The notes below the pieces were generated by a model, which worked only from the letters and a program-made list of their open reading frames with translations, was not told the origin of the DNA and ran no database searches. A DNA stretch of 47,885 nucleotides from the NCBI GenBank assembly GCA_039029395.1, contig JBCCGG010000047.1, positions 1-47,885 on the forward strand, in the 5' to 3' direction. This document shows, piece by piece, positions 37,254-45,602 of the stretch. The position numbers and the translations under genes were made by a program. Source of the DNA: JBCCGG01 sp039029395 (GTDB lineage: Bacteria > Pseudomonadota > Alphaproteobacteria > Kiloniellales > JAKSDN01). Position 1 is the stretch's first letter; the number at the start of each line of letters is the position of its first letter.

Positions 37254-37263
37254 TCGATCGCCC

Positions 37264-38265
37264 TCACGCGTACCTCAGCTTCTGCCCCAGCCCCATGCGC
37301 TCCGCCTTGGCGAGCATGGCGGCGCCGAGCGCGATGTCTGAGAGGGAAAGGCCCCGGTGCCAGAACAGGATGGTCTCATCGTCCCGCTCCCGGCACGCCT
37401 TCTCGCCCGTGACGATCTGGCACATCTCGCCGTGCAGGGTCGCCTCGCTCAGCTTGCCGGCCTCGACGTGGGCGCGCAGGGAGCCCAGCTTGCCGCCCTT
37501 GCACTGGCCCCAGTCGTCGACCACCAGCTTGTCCATCACGTCGGTCAGTGAGAGCTCGACCGCGCTCATGGTGCCGTAGGGCGCGACGAAGGCGCCTTGC
37601 TTAACCCAGTCGGTCTTAAAGAGCGGCGTCGGCTCATTGAGGCGCGAGGCCTCGACCATGATGTCGGCGTGCTTGAGGCAGCTCTCCCAGTCCTCGGTGA
37701 CCCGGATCGGCCGGCCCAGGTCGCGCTCCAGGCGCTGGCCGAAGGCGTCCCGGCTCTCCGGCCGGCGCGAGTGGACCCGGATCTCCTCCAGCTCGAAGAG
37801 ATGGTTGATTAGACGCACGTTCCAATAGGCCGAGCCCCGGGCGCCGATGTGGCCGAGCGTGCGGCTGTCCTTGCGGGCCAGGTACTTGGCGCCGATCGCG
37901 GTCATCGCGCCGGTGCGCATCTCGGTGATCGCGGTCGCGTCCAGGAGCGCCAGCGGCATGCCGGTGCGCGGATTGAAAAGGTTGAGGAAGGCCATCTCCG
38001 AAGGCAGGCCTTGCTTGTAGTTTTCCACGTAGTCGCCGACGATCTTAACGCCGGCCATGGCGAGCGGCGCGATGTAGCCGCGCAGCACGTTGAAGTGGCC
38101 GTTGAAGGCCGGATCCGGCTCGAGGTGTACCCGGGGCTCGATCACGGTCTCGCCGCGGCCTTGGGCCGCCAGACCCTGCTCCACCGCATCCAAGATCTCG
38201 TCGTCGGTCATCGCGAGCCGGTCGATGTCCGGCCCGCTCAAATAGGTAAAGTGCACTTGGTCCAT
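37264..38265 (-). CDS. Ornithine cyclodeaminase/mu-crystallin-family protein
   Basis: A 333-residue NAD(P)-dependent enzyme. The ATG at 38265 follows AAGGAC by four bases and starts MDQVHFTYLSG; the longer frame adds sequence that belongs to the hutF reading region. Family features are the substrate-binding stretch GVKIVGDYVENYKQGLPS, TEMRTGAMTAIGAKYLARKD, a Rossmann-type GARGSAYWNVR and DDWGQCKGG. Members deaminate ornithine, or reduce ketimines, or act as amino-acid dehydrogenases, so the reaction is not certain. It sits eight bases after hutF and is co-transcribed with it. Confidence 0.88.
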   Translation of the reverse strand: MDQVHFTYLSGPDIDRLAMTDDEILDAVEQGLAAQGRGETVIEPRVHLEPDPAFNGHFNVLRGYIAPLAMAGVKIVGDYVENYKQGLPSEMAFLNLFNPRTGMPLALLDATAITEMRTGAMTAIGAKYLARKDSRTLGHIGARGSAYWNVRLINHLFELEEIRVHSRRPESRDAFGQRLERDLGRPIRVTEDWESCLKHADIMVEASRLNEPTPLFKTDWVKQGAFVAPYGTMSAVELSLTDVMDKLVVDDWGQCKGGKLGSLRAHVEAGKLSEATLHGEMCQIVTGEKACRERDDETILFWHRGLSLSDIALGAAMLAKAERMGLGQKLRYA

Positions 38266-38273
38266 AAGCGTCC

Positions 38274-39656
38274 TTACGACATGAGGGTTTTGAGGGTGTC
38301 CCGGTAGGCTTTGAAGACCGCGTCTTCCTCGTCGTGATGGCCGTCCATGACACGCCAGCGGCCGCCAACCATGACGTCGCGCACGGGATTCAGATTGCCG
38401 GCGAAGATCACCGCATCGAGCAGCAAGTCGTCGCCGCGCCCGACCAGGATCGGGCAATCGGGGTCGAGCACCAAGAGGTCGGCCCGGCAACCCTCGGCCA
38501 GGCGGCCGATCGGGCGGCCGAGCGCCTGGGCGCCGCCGGCCAGGGCGTGGTCGAACAGGGTGGTGCCGACCGAGCGCCGGGCCGGGCCGCCGGTCAGAAG
38601 ATTGCGCCGCTTGACCGTCAGGCGCTGGCCGTATTCGAGCCAGCGCAGCTCCTCGATCGGGCTGACCGAAATGTGGCTGTCAGAACCGATGCCGAAGCGC
38701 CCGCCGGCCTCTAAGAAAGTGACAGCCGGAAAGACGCCGTCGCCCAAGTTCGCCTCGGTGGTGGGACAAAGCCCGGCGACCGCGCCGGACTCGGCAATCT
38801 GCTCGGCCTCCCGGTCGGTGCTGTGGGTTGCGTGCACCAGGCACCAGCGCGAATCGACCGGCAGGTTCGCAAGCAGCCATTCGACCGGCCTGAGACCGCT
38901 CCACTCGATGCAGTCGTGCACCTCCTTCTGCTGCTCGGCGATGTGCACGTGGACCGGTGCCTTGGGATCCAGCCGGACAAGCCCCTCGAGCACCTGGGTC
39001 AGGCTGTCTTGCGTCACCGCGCGCAAGCTATGGGGCGCGATGCCGGCGTGCATTTGGGGATCATCCTTGACCGCTTGGAAAACCGCCTCCAGCAGGCGCA
39101 GAAATCGCTCCGGGTCGTTCAGGAAGCGGCGCTGCCCATCACTCGCCTCGGCGCCGCCGAAGCCGCCGTAGCCGTAAAGCACCGGCAGGTGGGTGAGCCC
39201 GATGCCCGTGCGCCCAGCCGCCGCCACGGCCCGCTTCGAGGTCTCGGCCAAATCGCCGTAGGGCTGGCCGTCGGCGTCGTGGTGCAGGTAGTGAAACTCG
39301 GCCACGGCCGTGTAACCGGCCTTGAGCATCTCGACATAAAGCTGGGCTGCGATCGCCTCGATATGCTCGGGCGTGATGCGGCCCAGAAAGCCGTACATCA
39401 CCTCGCGCCACGTCCAAAAGCTGTCGTCGCTCTCGCCGGCGCGCTCGGCGAGACCCGCCATGGCGCGCTGAAAAGCATGGCTGTGCAGGTTCGGCATGCC
39501 GGGCAAGATCGGGCCCGTCAGTCGGGTGGCGCCGTCCGCTGCCGCGCCGGTCTCCAGCGACGCGATATCGCCCGCGGACGAGATCCGAAAAAGCACGTCG
39601 CGCGCCCAGCCATCGGGCAAATAGGCCTGCTCGGCAAAGATCAGCTGTTCCGCCAT
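38274..39656 (-). CDS. hutF: Formimidoylglutamate deiminase
   Basis: A 460-residue amidohydrolase-superfamily enzyme that converts N-formimidoyl-L-glutamate to N-formyl-L-glutamate in the five-step histidine pathway. Metal and substrate motifs: MPNLHSHAFQRAMAGLAE, HVHIAEQQKEVHDC, LVHATHSTDREAEQIAESG and GIGSDSHISVSPIEELRWLEYGQRL. The ATG at 39656 begins the conserved MAEQLIFAEQAYLPDGW; the longer frame runs into the divergent hutI start and is rejected. A formylglutamate deformylase (HutG) should follow the pathway but is not in the window. Confidence 0.95.
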   Translation of the reverse strand: MAEQLIFAEQAYLPDGWARDVLFRISSAGDIASLETGAAADGATRLTGPILPGMPNLHSHAFQRAMAGLAERAGESDDSFWTWREVMYGFLGRITPEHIEAIAAQLYVEMLKAGYTAVAEFHYLHHDADGQPYGDLAETSKRAVAAAGRTGIGLTHLPVLYGYGGFGGAEASDGQRRFLNDPERFLRLLEAVFQAVKDDPQMHAGIAPHSLRAVTQDSLTQVLEGLVRLDPKAPVHVHIAEQQKEVHDCIEWSGLRPVEWLLANLPVDSRWCLVHATHSTDREAEQIAESGAVAGLCPTTEANLGDGVFPAVTFLEAGGRFGIGSDSHISVSPIEELRWLEYGQRLTVKRRNLLTGGPARRSVGTTLFDHALAGGAQALGRPIGRLAEGCRADLLVLDPDCPILVGRGDDLLLDAVIFAGNLNPVRDVMVGGRWRVMDGHHDEEDAVFKAYRDTLKTLMS

Positions 39657-39662
39657 GAATGG

Positions 39663-39716
39663 TGTCCGCCCTTGTCTCGTCCCGGTCGGCAACCTTAAGG
39701 TCGTAAGGGGCGGACA
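39663..39716. promoter_or_regulatory. Imperfect inverted repeat between divergent hutF and hutI
   Basis: TGTCCGCCC near 39663-39671 pairs with GGGCGGACA at 39708-39716, enclosing an 8-bp palindrome CCTTAAGG at 39693-39700. It occupies most of the 82-base divergent intergenic space. No HutC-like TTGTATATACAA site is present here. Confidence 0.35.
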
Positions 39717-39738
39717 AGCAATGGTGTGAGCGGGATCG

Positions 39739-40956
39739 ATGTGGGACGGACTTTGGATTAACGGCCATCTGGCGACCATGACCGAGGGGGCACCCTACGG
39801 GGCGCTTCGCGACGGTGCGATCGCGGTCGAGGGCGATAAGATCGCTTGGATCGGCGCCCAGGCCGCCCTGCCCGGCCCGCCGGAGCGCCTGGCCAAGGAG
39901 GTGCATGACCTGGCCGGGCGCTGGCTGACCCCGGGCCTGATCGATTGCCACACCCACCTGGTCTATGGCGGCGACCGGGCCGGCGAGTTCGAGCAACGCT
40001 TGGAGGGAGCCTCCTATGCCGAGATCGCCCAGGCCGGCGGCGGCATCGTCTCGACCGTCAGGGCGACCCGCGCGGCCTCGGAGGATGCGCTCTTCGAAAG
40101 TGCCCTGCCCCGCCTGAATTCTCTTTTAGCCGAGGGCGTGACGACGATCGAGATCAAGTCGGGCTACGGCCTTGACCTGGACAACGAGTTGAAGCAGCTG
40201 GCGGTTGCCCGGCGCCTGGGCGACGGCCTGCCGGTCACGGTCAAGACCACCTTTCTGGGCGCCCACGCCCTGCCGCCGGAGTACCGTGGCCAGGGCGACG
40301 CCTACATAGACCAGGTGGTTGCCATGGTGCCCGAGGTCGCCCGCTCGGGCCTGGCCGACGCGGTCGACGCCTTTTGCGAAACCATCGGCTTCACGCCCGA
40401 GCAGACCACCAAAGTGTTCGACGCGGCGGCCGAGCAGGGCCTGCCGGTGAAGCTGCATGCCGACCAGCTCTCCGACCTGGGCGGCGCCGGCCTGGCGGCT
40501 GGCTTCGGCGCGCTCTCGGCCGATCACCTGGAGTACACCAGCGCGGCCGGTATTGCCGCCATGGCCGAGGCAGGCACGTTCGCCGTGCTGTTGCCCGGCG
40601 CCTTCTACTTCCTGCGCGAAACCAAGCTGCCGCCAATCGAAGGATTTCGCGCCGCCGGCGTTCCGATTGCATTGGCGACCGACAGCAACCCGGGCAGCGC
40701 CCCGGTCGGCTCCCTGCTTTTGATGGTCAACATGGCCTGCACGCTTTTCCGCATGACGCCCGAGGAGGCCTTGGCCGGCGTCACCCGCGAGGGCGCCCGG
40801 GCGCTCGGGCTAGGCGCCAGCCACGGCACGCTGGAAGTCGGCAAGGCCGCCGACTTTGCGATCTGGACCATCGCCCAACCGGCCGAACTGGCCTACCGGA
40901 TCGGTTTCAATCCGCTGGCGGGCGTGGTCAAGGACGGGCGGGCGCGGACGTGCTAA
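39739..40956 (+). CDS. hutI: Imidazolonepropionase
   Basis: A 405-residue amidohydrolase that opens imidazolone-5-propionate to N-formimidoyl-L-glutamate, the third step of histidine degradation and the substrate source for HutF. Metal-ligand motifs are DCHTHLVYGGDRAGEFEQRL and HADQLSDLGGAGLAA with ADHLEYTS; ATDSNPGSAPVGSLLLMVNMACTLFRM is also family-typical. It is divergent from hutF across 82 bases. Urocanase (HutU), which makes its substrate, is not in the window. Confidence 0.96.
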   Translation: MWDGLWINGHLATMTEGAPYGALRDGAIAVEGDKIAWIGAQAALPGPPERLAKEVHDLAGRWLTPGLIDCHTHLVYGGDRAGEFEQRLEGASYAEIAQAGGGIVSTVRATRAASEDALFESALPRLNSLLAEGVTTIEIKSGYGLDLDNELKQLAVARRLGDGLPVTVKTTFLGAHALPPEYRGQGDAYIDQVVAMVPEVARSGLADAVDAFCETIGFTPEQTTKVFDAAAEQGLPVKLHADQLSDLGGAGLAAGFGALSADHLEYTSAAGIAAMAEAGTFAVLLPGAFYFLRETKLPPIEGFRAAGVPIALATDSNPGSAPVGSLLLMVNMACTLFRMTPEEALAGVTREGARALGLGASHGTLEVGKAADFAIWTIAQPAELAYRIGFNPLAGVVKDGRARTC

Positions 40957-41040
40957 GCTCGCCCATTATTCTCTAAATTGTAAACACAATCACTTATTAC
41001 ACTGGAATATGGAGGCAGTAAGAACCAAGGGACTCTCGTC

Positions 41041-41625
41041 TTGAGCCAGGTACCGAGCAGCGCGAAGGTGTTCACGATTCTTCTCGGTGCCTGGACGGCG
41101 ATGGGATTGGCCGTTCGCTTCTCGCTTCTATTCAGCGACGTCATTCTGACGCTCTTCCTGATTGCCCTTTGGGCCTGCGCCGCGCCGGTAACCTTGGGCG
41201 CCGGCCTTTGGTGGCTGTTCCGCTGTGGCATTACCTTGCGCCGCCTAGTACCCGTGACGGCCGTACCACTGATTGCTTACCTGCTTGTCTTCGAGGGTCA
41301 CCCGATCTCATCGTTTGGTCTGTACTGGAAACTGAGCCACCATCGCAGCGCTTACGAGGAAGTGATCGCCGCACAGCCGCCGCCCGGCTGGCACAAGGCG
41401 TCCTTTGGGAGAAATAGAGTGGATGATCGTCAGCCCTTTCGCGTTGCCTTCCAGTTCAACGGTCTACTCGATAATTGGCGTGGCATCGTTTACGACCCGA
41501 CCGAACTTGTCGAAGAAGCGGATGGTTCCGGGCCGCTACGCTATCCTGTGAAGCGACTCTTCGGTGGCGATCTCGTGGAATGCTTGGCACTAGAGGACTC
41601 TTTCTATTACTGCACCTTCACCTGA
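41041..41625 (+). CDS. Small membrane protein of unknown function
   Basis: A 194-residue protein with three hydrophobic segments in the first 90 residues (VFTILLGAWTAMGLAVRF; ILTLFLIALWACAAPVTLGA; VTAVPLIAYLLVF), followed by a soluble 100-residue tail (FGLYWKLSHHRSAYEEVIAA, later YPVKRLFGGDLVECLAL). The start is a TTG; AAGGGA lies about nine bases upstream. I do not recognise a family. Composition is less GC-rich than neighbours, which may mean transfer. Confidence 0.65.
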   Translation: MSQVPSSAKVFTILLGAWTAMGLAVRFSLLFSDVILTLFLIALWACAAPVTLGAGLWWLFRCGITLRRLVPVTAVPLIAYLLVFEGHPISSFGLYWKLSHHRSAYEEVIAAQPPPGWHKASFGRNRVDDRQPFRVAFQFNGLLDNWRGIVYDPTELVEEADGSGPLRYPVKRLFGGDLVECLALEDSFYYCTFT

Positions 41626-41971
41626 CCAAGCCGTAATCGACCGAAAGGAAATACCGGCACGAAGCCATCGTCCGCGATCGAGGTACTTCCGCGCTTGGCC
41701 TGGCATTCTAGTGCGCCGCAGTCCTCGAGCAGCCAACGCGATCGTTTGCGACATCGTGCCCGCGGGCTAGCACTCGATCTCGTTTCAGGCGGCCGGGAAT
41801 AAATCCGCCGTCCCGGGTGTTCTCCCCACGATTGGACGGCTGCGGCCTCGGTCGCCGCCAGGGTGTGGGGGGTACAGGCAGTACGTTGGGACGCCAGGAC
41901 GGCCCCTGAAAGGTTGCACGAGGTACCGGAGGCCATTGTGCGCGCTGTGGCCGCCCCCTACCCTCGCCGCC
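41626..41971. other. Intergenic stretch with no gene seen
   Basis: About 350 bases between the small membrane protein and the MFS gene. The minus-strand frame at 41607-41936 has no ribosome site and its translation looks random. No hairpin with a T-run, tRNA or repeat is evident. Confidence 0.55.
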
Positions 41972-43183
41972 ATGTCCGAGAGCAGCTACCTTCGATTCGT
42001 CCAGGCCAACCGGCGCTTTCTCGCCTTCGGCTTCACCATGACCTTCTGCTCGAGCGCCGGGCAAACCTACTTCATCGGCGCCTTCGGGCCGGCGGTGCGC
42101 GCAGAGTTCGGGCTGAGCCACACCGCGTGGAGCACGATCTACATGGCCGGCACCCTGGCCAGCGCGACGCTCCTGCCGTGGAGCGGCCAACTGATCGACC
42201 GGGTGTCCCTGCGGCGCTACGCCATCGGCGTTGCCCTACTGCTGATCTTTGCCGCCAGTTTCATGGCCTTGGTGCCGAGCGCGCTGCTGTTGGTCGTCGC
42301 GATCTTCCTCTTGCGCCAGAGCGGCCAGGGTCTCGCCAGCCACACCGGCACGACCGCCATGGCGCGCGGCTTTTCCGGGGACCGGGGCAAGGCGGTCGCG
42401 CTTGCCTCGCTCGGCTTTGCCGCCGGCGAGACCCTGCTGCCTTTCCTGGCCGTGCTGGCGATCGCCGCGATCGGTTGGCGGGCGACCTACGGCGCCACCT
42501 CGCTCGCGCTTGCCTGTTTCCTGCTGCCGCTGATCTGGTGGTTGCTGCCGGGCGGCGGCCAGCTGAGCAGCGATCCGGCGGGGAGCGCGGAGGCAAGCCA
42601 GGAAAGCTCCTGGACGCGCGGCCAGGTGCTGCGCGACGCCCGCTTCTATCTGCTGTTGCCGGCCATCGTGGCGCCGTCCTTTATCGGCACGGCGCTGTTC
42701 TTTCATCACCTGGCGCTGGCCGAGGTCAAGGGCTGGGGGGCGGCCTGGATCACCGGCAGCTACTGGATCTACGCGCTGGGCTCGGTTTTCGCCGCGCTCG
42801 CAGCCGGGCCGTTGATCGACCGTATCACCGCGGTCCGGGTGCTGCCGGCCTACCTGCTGCCCATGGCTTTAGGTCTCATGATCGTGTGGGGCACGGACGC
42901 CCGGCTCTGGGCCTGGCCCTACTTGCTTCTGGTCGGTCTGTCGAGCGGCGTCTCCTACACCGCCGTCACCGTTCTTTGGGCGGAAATCTACGGGGTGCGT
43001 CACTTGGGCGCGATCCGCTCGCTGGTGGTCGCGCTTTCGGTCTTCTCCTCGGCGCTCGGCCCGGTCACCATGGGCGCGCTGATGGATGGCGGTGTCTCGG
43101 TGGAAGCGATCTGCGCGCTCTTTGCGATCTACTGCCTGCTCGCCACCGGGCTGATGACGATCGCCCTCAAGACGCTCCGCTAG
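41972..43183 (+). CDS. Major facilitator superfamily transporter
   Basis: A 403-residue carrier with about twelve hydrophobic segments in two halves separated by a hydrophilic loop (SSDPAGSAEASQESSWTRGQ). The A-motif-like loop after span 2 reads GQLIDRVSLRRYAIG. The N-terminus MSESSYLRFVQANRRFLAFG starts at the ATG at 41972; a GTG upstream at 41936 is rejected because it precedes a low-quality stretch. The substrate is unknown. It is convergent with the anti-sigma gene, one base apart. Confidence 0.9.
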   Translation: MSESSYLRFVQANRRFLAFGFTMTFCSSAGQTYFIGAFGPAVRAEFGLSHTAWSTIYMAGTLASATLLPWSGQLIDRVSLRRYAIGVALLLIFAASFMALVPSALLLVVAIFLLRQSGQGLASHTGTTAMARGFSGDRGKAVALASLGFAAGETLLPFLAVLAIAAIGWRATYGATSLALACFLLPLIWWLLPGGGQLSSDPAGSAEASQESSWTRGQVLRDARFYLLLPAIVAPSFIGTALFFHHLALAEVKGWGAAWITGSYWIYALGSVFAALAAGPLIDRITAVRVLPAYLLPMALGLMIVWGTDARLWAWPYLLLVGLSSGVSYTAVTVLWAEIYGVRHLGAIRSLVVALSVFSSALGPVTMGALMDGGVSVEAICALFAIYCLLATGLMTIALKTLR

Positions 43184-43184
43184 C

Positions 43185-43970
43185 CTACGACTGAAGCTGT
43201 TCGCGCGCGTCCTCCGCCATGGCCCGCAGCTGCTCAGGCCTGGCTTCGCCGATCAGGATGAAAGCAAAGCCCTTGTCCCGCCAATGGCTGAAGTTGAGCC
43301 CCTCTGCATGACCCTCCGCCGGCGCCAGGTCACCCTTGTCGGTTGCGATGACGCAAAGCGCGATCGGCTTGCCGGCCTCCGGCAGATAGACCAATTGAGC
43401 AACCGCCTTGCCGTCCACATCGAGGATCTGGCCGCGCTTGAAGGTCAGGCCATAGGACTCCAGATCGGGCGGCGAAATGTCGCGCCCGAGGCGCCCGGAA
43501 AGCCGCGCCTCCATCTCCGCCAGCTGATCAGCGTCGAGATGGGTCGCATTGACCGTGTCCCGAATGTAGAGCTTCTGGTACTCCGCCACCTGAACCAGCC
43601 AGCTTTTGGAAGCCTCGGCCATGACCGGCCCTTGGGCGGACTGGCCCGCAAACAGATAACCGCCGGCCGCGCCCACCAAAAGCGCCAGGAGCGAGGCTGC
43701 AATCGCCATGCGCGGGCTGTAAGAAGGTGCACGCGCGGGCGGCGGCGCCACGGAAGCCGTCTTGATTTGGCGGGCAAGAGACAAGGGCAGCGGGTCCGCA
43801 GGCTCGCGGCCCAGAGCGGCCTTAATTTCCTCCGCCGAGACGGCGGTCAGGCGCGCGACCAAGTCCTGAGCCTCGGGATCGTCGCGCAGCGCCTCCTCGA
43901 CGGCGCGCCGCTCGTCTGGTTTCAAGCGACCGTCCACATAGGCCAGGAGATCGGATTCGTTGATTTTCAT
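43185..43970 (-). CDS. Membrane-anchored anti-sigma factor
   Basis: A 261-residue protein. The N-terminus (MKINESDLLAYVDGRLKPDERRAVE) is the typical anti-sigma helix bundle. A single span lies at about residues 88-107 (MAIAASLLALLVGAAGGYLF), followed by a periplasmic domain with DLESYGLTFKRGQILDVDG and a conserved C-terminal HWRDKGFAFILIGEA. It lacks the H-x3-C-x2-C zinc motif seen in the anti-sigma factor at the left edge. It follows the sigma gene by nine bases. Confidence 0.88.
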   Translation of the reverse strand: MKINESDLLAYVDGRLKPDERRAVEEALRDDPEAQDLVARLTAVSAEEIKAALGREPADPLPLSLARQIKTASVAPPPARAPSYSPRMAIAASLLALLVGAAGGYLFAGQSAQGPVMAEASKSWLVQVAEYQKLYIRDTVNATHLDADQLAEMEARLSGRLGRDISPPDLESYGLTFKRGQILDVDGKAVAQLVYLPEAGKPIALCVIATDKGDLAPAEGHAEGLNFSHWRDKGFAFILIGEARPEQLRAMAEDAREQLQS

Positions 43971-43979
43971 GACATTGTC

Positions 43980-44516
43980 CTAGCCCGGCGCGACTTGGAA
44001 TGTGTGGCCGACGCCCTTGGCCGGCCGCTCCACGCGATCGGCAAGGGAGAGACGCGCACGCGACAGGCGACTCATCACGGTGCCCAAGGGGATCTCCAGA
44101 ATATCCGCCGCCTCTCGGTAGCTGTGGCCCTCCACATAGACCAAGAATAGGGCAGATTGCTGCTCTTCGGGAAGGGTCTCGATCGCTTTCGCGACCTCTT
44201 GGGTGCGTAGTCTCACTTCCATCGTATGACTTCCATCGTCGCTCAGGGCAGTTTCGGGGTCGACCTCGCCGTTGCCGACACGCACGCGCCGAGCGCGCAG
44301 GTCGTTCTTCCAGATTGAGTGCATGATCGAAAAGACCCAGCGATCGAGCCGGGATCCCGGCTGCCACTGGTGCCTTCGGGTCAGGGCACGCTCGCAAGTG
44401 GCCTGCACCAGGTCCTCGCTGACGTCCTTCGAACGGGTGAGAGAGTAGCCGAAACGCCACAGCCGGGGCAGCAGCTCGACCAACTGATCCTTGAAGCCGT
44501 CGTGGGGATCTTGCAC
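43980..44516 (-). CDS. ECF-type RNA polymerase sigma factor (second pair)
   Basis: A 178-residue sigma factor if the GTG at 44516 is used. Region 2 is at about residues 10-80 (ELLPRLWRFGYSLTRSKDVSE, WVFSIMHSIWKNDLRARR) and region 4 at about 110-165 (LPEEQQSALFLVYVEGHSYREA, IPLGTVMSRLSRARLSL). A TTG at 44597 is in frame but lies in the promoter region and its residues have no sigma character. A GGAGG lies 16 bases before the GTG, so the start is not fully settled. Its promoter and first 20 codons are duplicated upstream of sodC. Confidence 0.92.
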   Translation of the reverse strand: MQDPHDGFKDQLVELLPRLWRFGYSLTRSKDVSEDLVQATCERALTRRHQWQPGSRLDRWVFSIMHSIWKNDLRARRVRVGNGEVDPETALSDDGSHTMEVRLRTQEVAKAIETLPEEQQSALFLVYVEGHSYREAADILEIPLGTVMSRLSRARLSLADRVERPAKGVGHTFQVAPG

Positions 44517-44628
44517 GGGTAAAAGCTTCCAACCTCCCTCTAGTGGGACCTTTTCTCGCAAAGCCCGATGCCCTCGCGGTACTTTAGAGCTGTTCAAGCT
44601 TCCGTCTTTGTACGTTGATATTTAGAAG
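44485..44628 (-). repeat. Sigma-gene promoter/5'-end duplicate, copy 1
   Basis: This copy covers the start of the ECF sigma gene and its upstream region. Shared blocks with copy 2 are TGATCCTTGAAGCCGT (44485-44500), ACTTTAGAGCT (44581-44591) and CGTTGATATTTAGAAG (44613-44628). The two upstream blocks are 21 bases apart in both copies, and the whole pattern is shifted by 870-871 bases. Confidence 0.8.
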
Positions 44629-44774
44629 GAAGATGCGCTGGACCCATCACAAGGCCATCACATGACAGTGATAACGCGTAACCCGGTGATCCAATTGCGC
44701 AACACGGCACCCGTCCCAGCCAGAGCGCCCGGGCGCGTCGGCCAGGCTGGCGCTTCAGGCTGGTGTGGGGTCGG

Positions 44775-45290
44775 CTACTTCTTGATGACGCCGCAGGCGA
44801 TGCGTGGGCCGGCCCCGCCGTCTGGATTGGTCTTGTAATCGTCGGGCCCGGCGTGAATGACGATCGACGCCCCGTCGTCGCCAAAGAGGTTGGCCTCGCC
44901 ATCGACCAGGCTGATCCTCTGGTTGAACACCTCGATCACGATCTTGCCGCCGGCGCCGACGTGAATGTTCGGCATATCACCCGCATGAGGACCTGCCTCC
45001 GCCTTGAAGCCGTGGTCCTTGCCGGTCGGATTGAAGTGTCCACCGGCCGACGTGAAGGGCGGCTCGCATTTGCCCACGGCGTGCACATGGAAGCCATGGG
45101 TGCCCGGCGGCAGGTTATGGAGGTCGGCGATCAGGAGGACCCCTTGGGGTGTCTGCTCCAAGATGACCGTGCCGACGGACTCAAGGTCCCGATTGATCAT
45201 CGCGGCCGCCGCTTCGGCGGCCCGGGCCGGGGCCGCGGCAAGGGTGCAAAGCAGAAACAGTCCAGCGCAGGTCGCGAGTTTCTCTCTCAT
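44775..45290 (-). CDS. sodC: Periplasmic Cu/Zn superoxide dismutase
   Basis: A 171-residue secreted enzyme that dismutates superoxide. The signal peptide is REKLATCAGLFLLCTLAAAP with cleavage near ARA-AE. Metal ligands are visible in GTHGFHVHAVGKCE (Cu), GGHFNPTGKDHG, HAGDMPNIHV (Cu/Zn bridge region), and SIVIHAGPDDYKTNP (last Cu ligand and Zn Asp). The disulfide Cys pair (GKCE and RIACGV) is present. The ATG at 45290 follows GGGAGAAG; the longer frame to 45416 includes a duplicated sigma-gene fragment and is rejected. Confidence 0.96.
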   Translation of the reverse strand: MREKLATCAGLFLLCTLAAAPARAAEAAAAMINRDLESVGTVILEQTPQGVLLIADLHNLPPGTHGFHVHAVGKCEPPFTSAGGHFNPTGKDHGFKAEAGPHAGDMPNIHVGAGGKIVIEVFNQRISLVDGEANLFGDDGASIVIHAGPDDYKTNPDGGAGPRIACGVIKK

Positions 45291-45354
45291 GACGCTTCTC
45301 CCAAGCCCGGAGTCTGCTTTGGCGCGCCGCAATCTCGGCAGCGTCTTGACCCAT

Positions 45355-45499
45355 TGATCCTTGAAGCCGTGGCGGGACTCTTGCAAGGCCAAATTCGCTC
45401 GATCTCCACCATTCAAAGCTACGCCCCCTTCGCCTTCGCAGCCTCTGCAACACTTTAGAGCTATTCGAGTTTACGAGATTATGCGTTGATATTTAGAAG
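45355..45499 (-). repeat. Sigma-gene promoter/5'-end duplicate, copy 2, upstream of sodC
   Basis: Shared blocks are TGATCCTTGAAGCCGT (45355-45370), ACTTTAGAGCT (45452-45462) and CGTTGATATTTAGAAG (45484-45499), in the same order and spacing as copy 1. The translation still shows a sigma-like relic, LQESRHGFKDQWVKTLPRL, beside VQDPHDGFKDQLVELLPRL in the real sigma factor. It probably serves as the sodC promoter region. No separate gene lies in 45291-45602. Confidence 0.8.
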
Positions 45500-45602
45500 A
45501 AATATGGCTATTACAGAGTCCACAAGCATCACGTCAAGGTGCTGAAAGCGGCGTCCCATGCTGGGTGCGGCCGTTGAAACATAGAATTCATTGGGAGGCA
45601 TC

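Noticed and set aside
38266..38490. N-terminal extension of the ornithine-cyclodeaminase-like frame
   Set aside because: It lies inside hutF in another frame and has an Arg-rich shadow composition. The ATG at 38265 has its own ribosome site and begins the conserved sequence.
41607..41936. Minus-strand frame between the small membrane protein and the MFS gene
   Set aside because: The translation is Ser/Arg-rich without domain character and it overlaps the end of the upstream gene.
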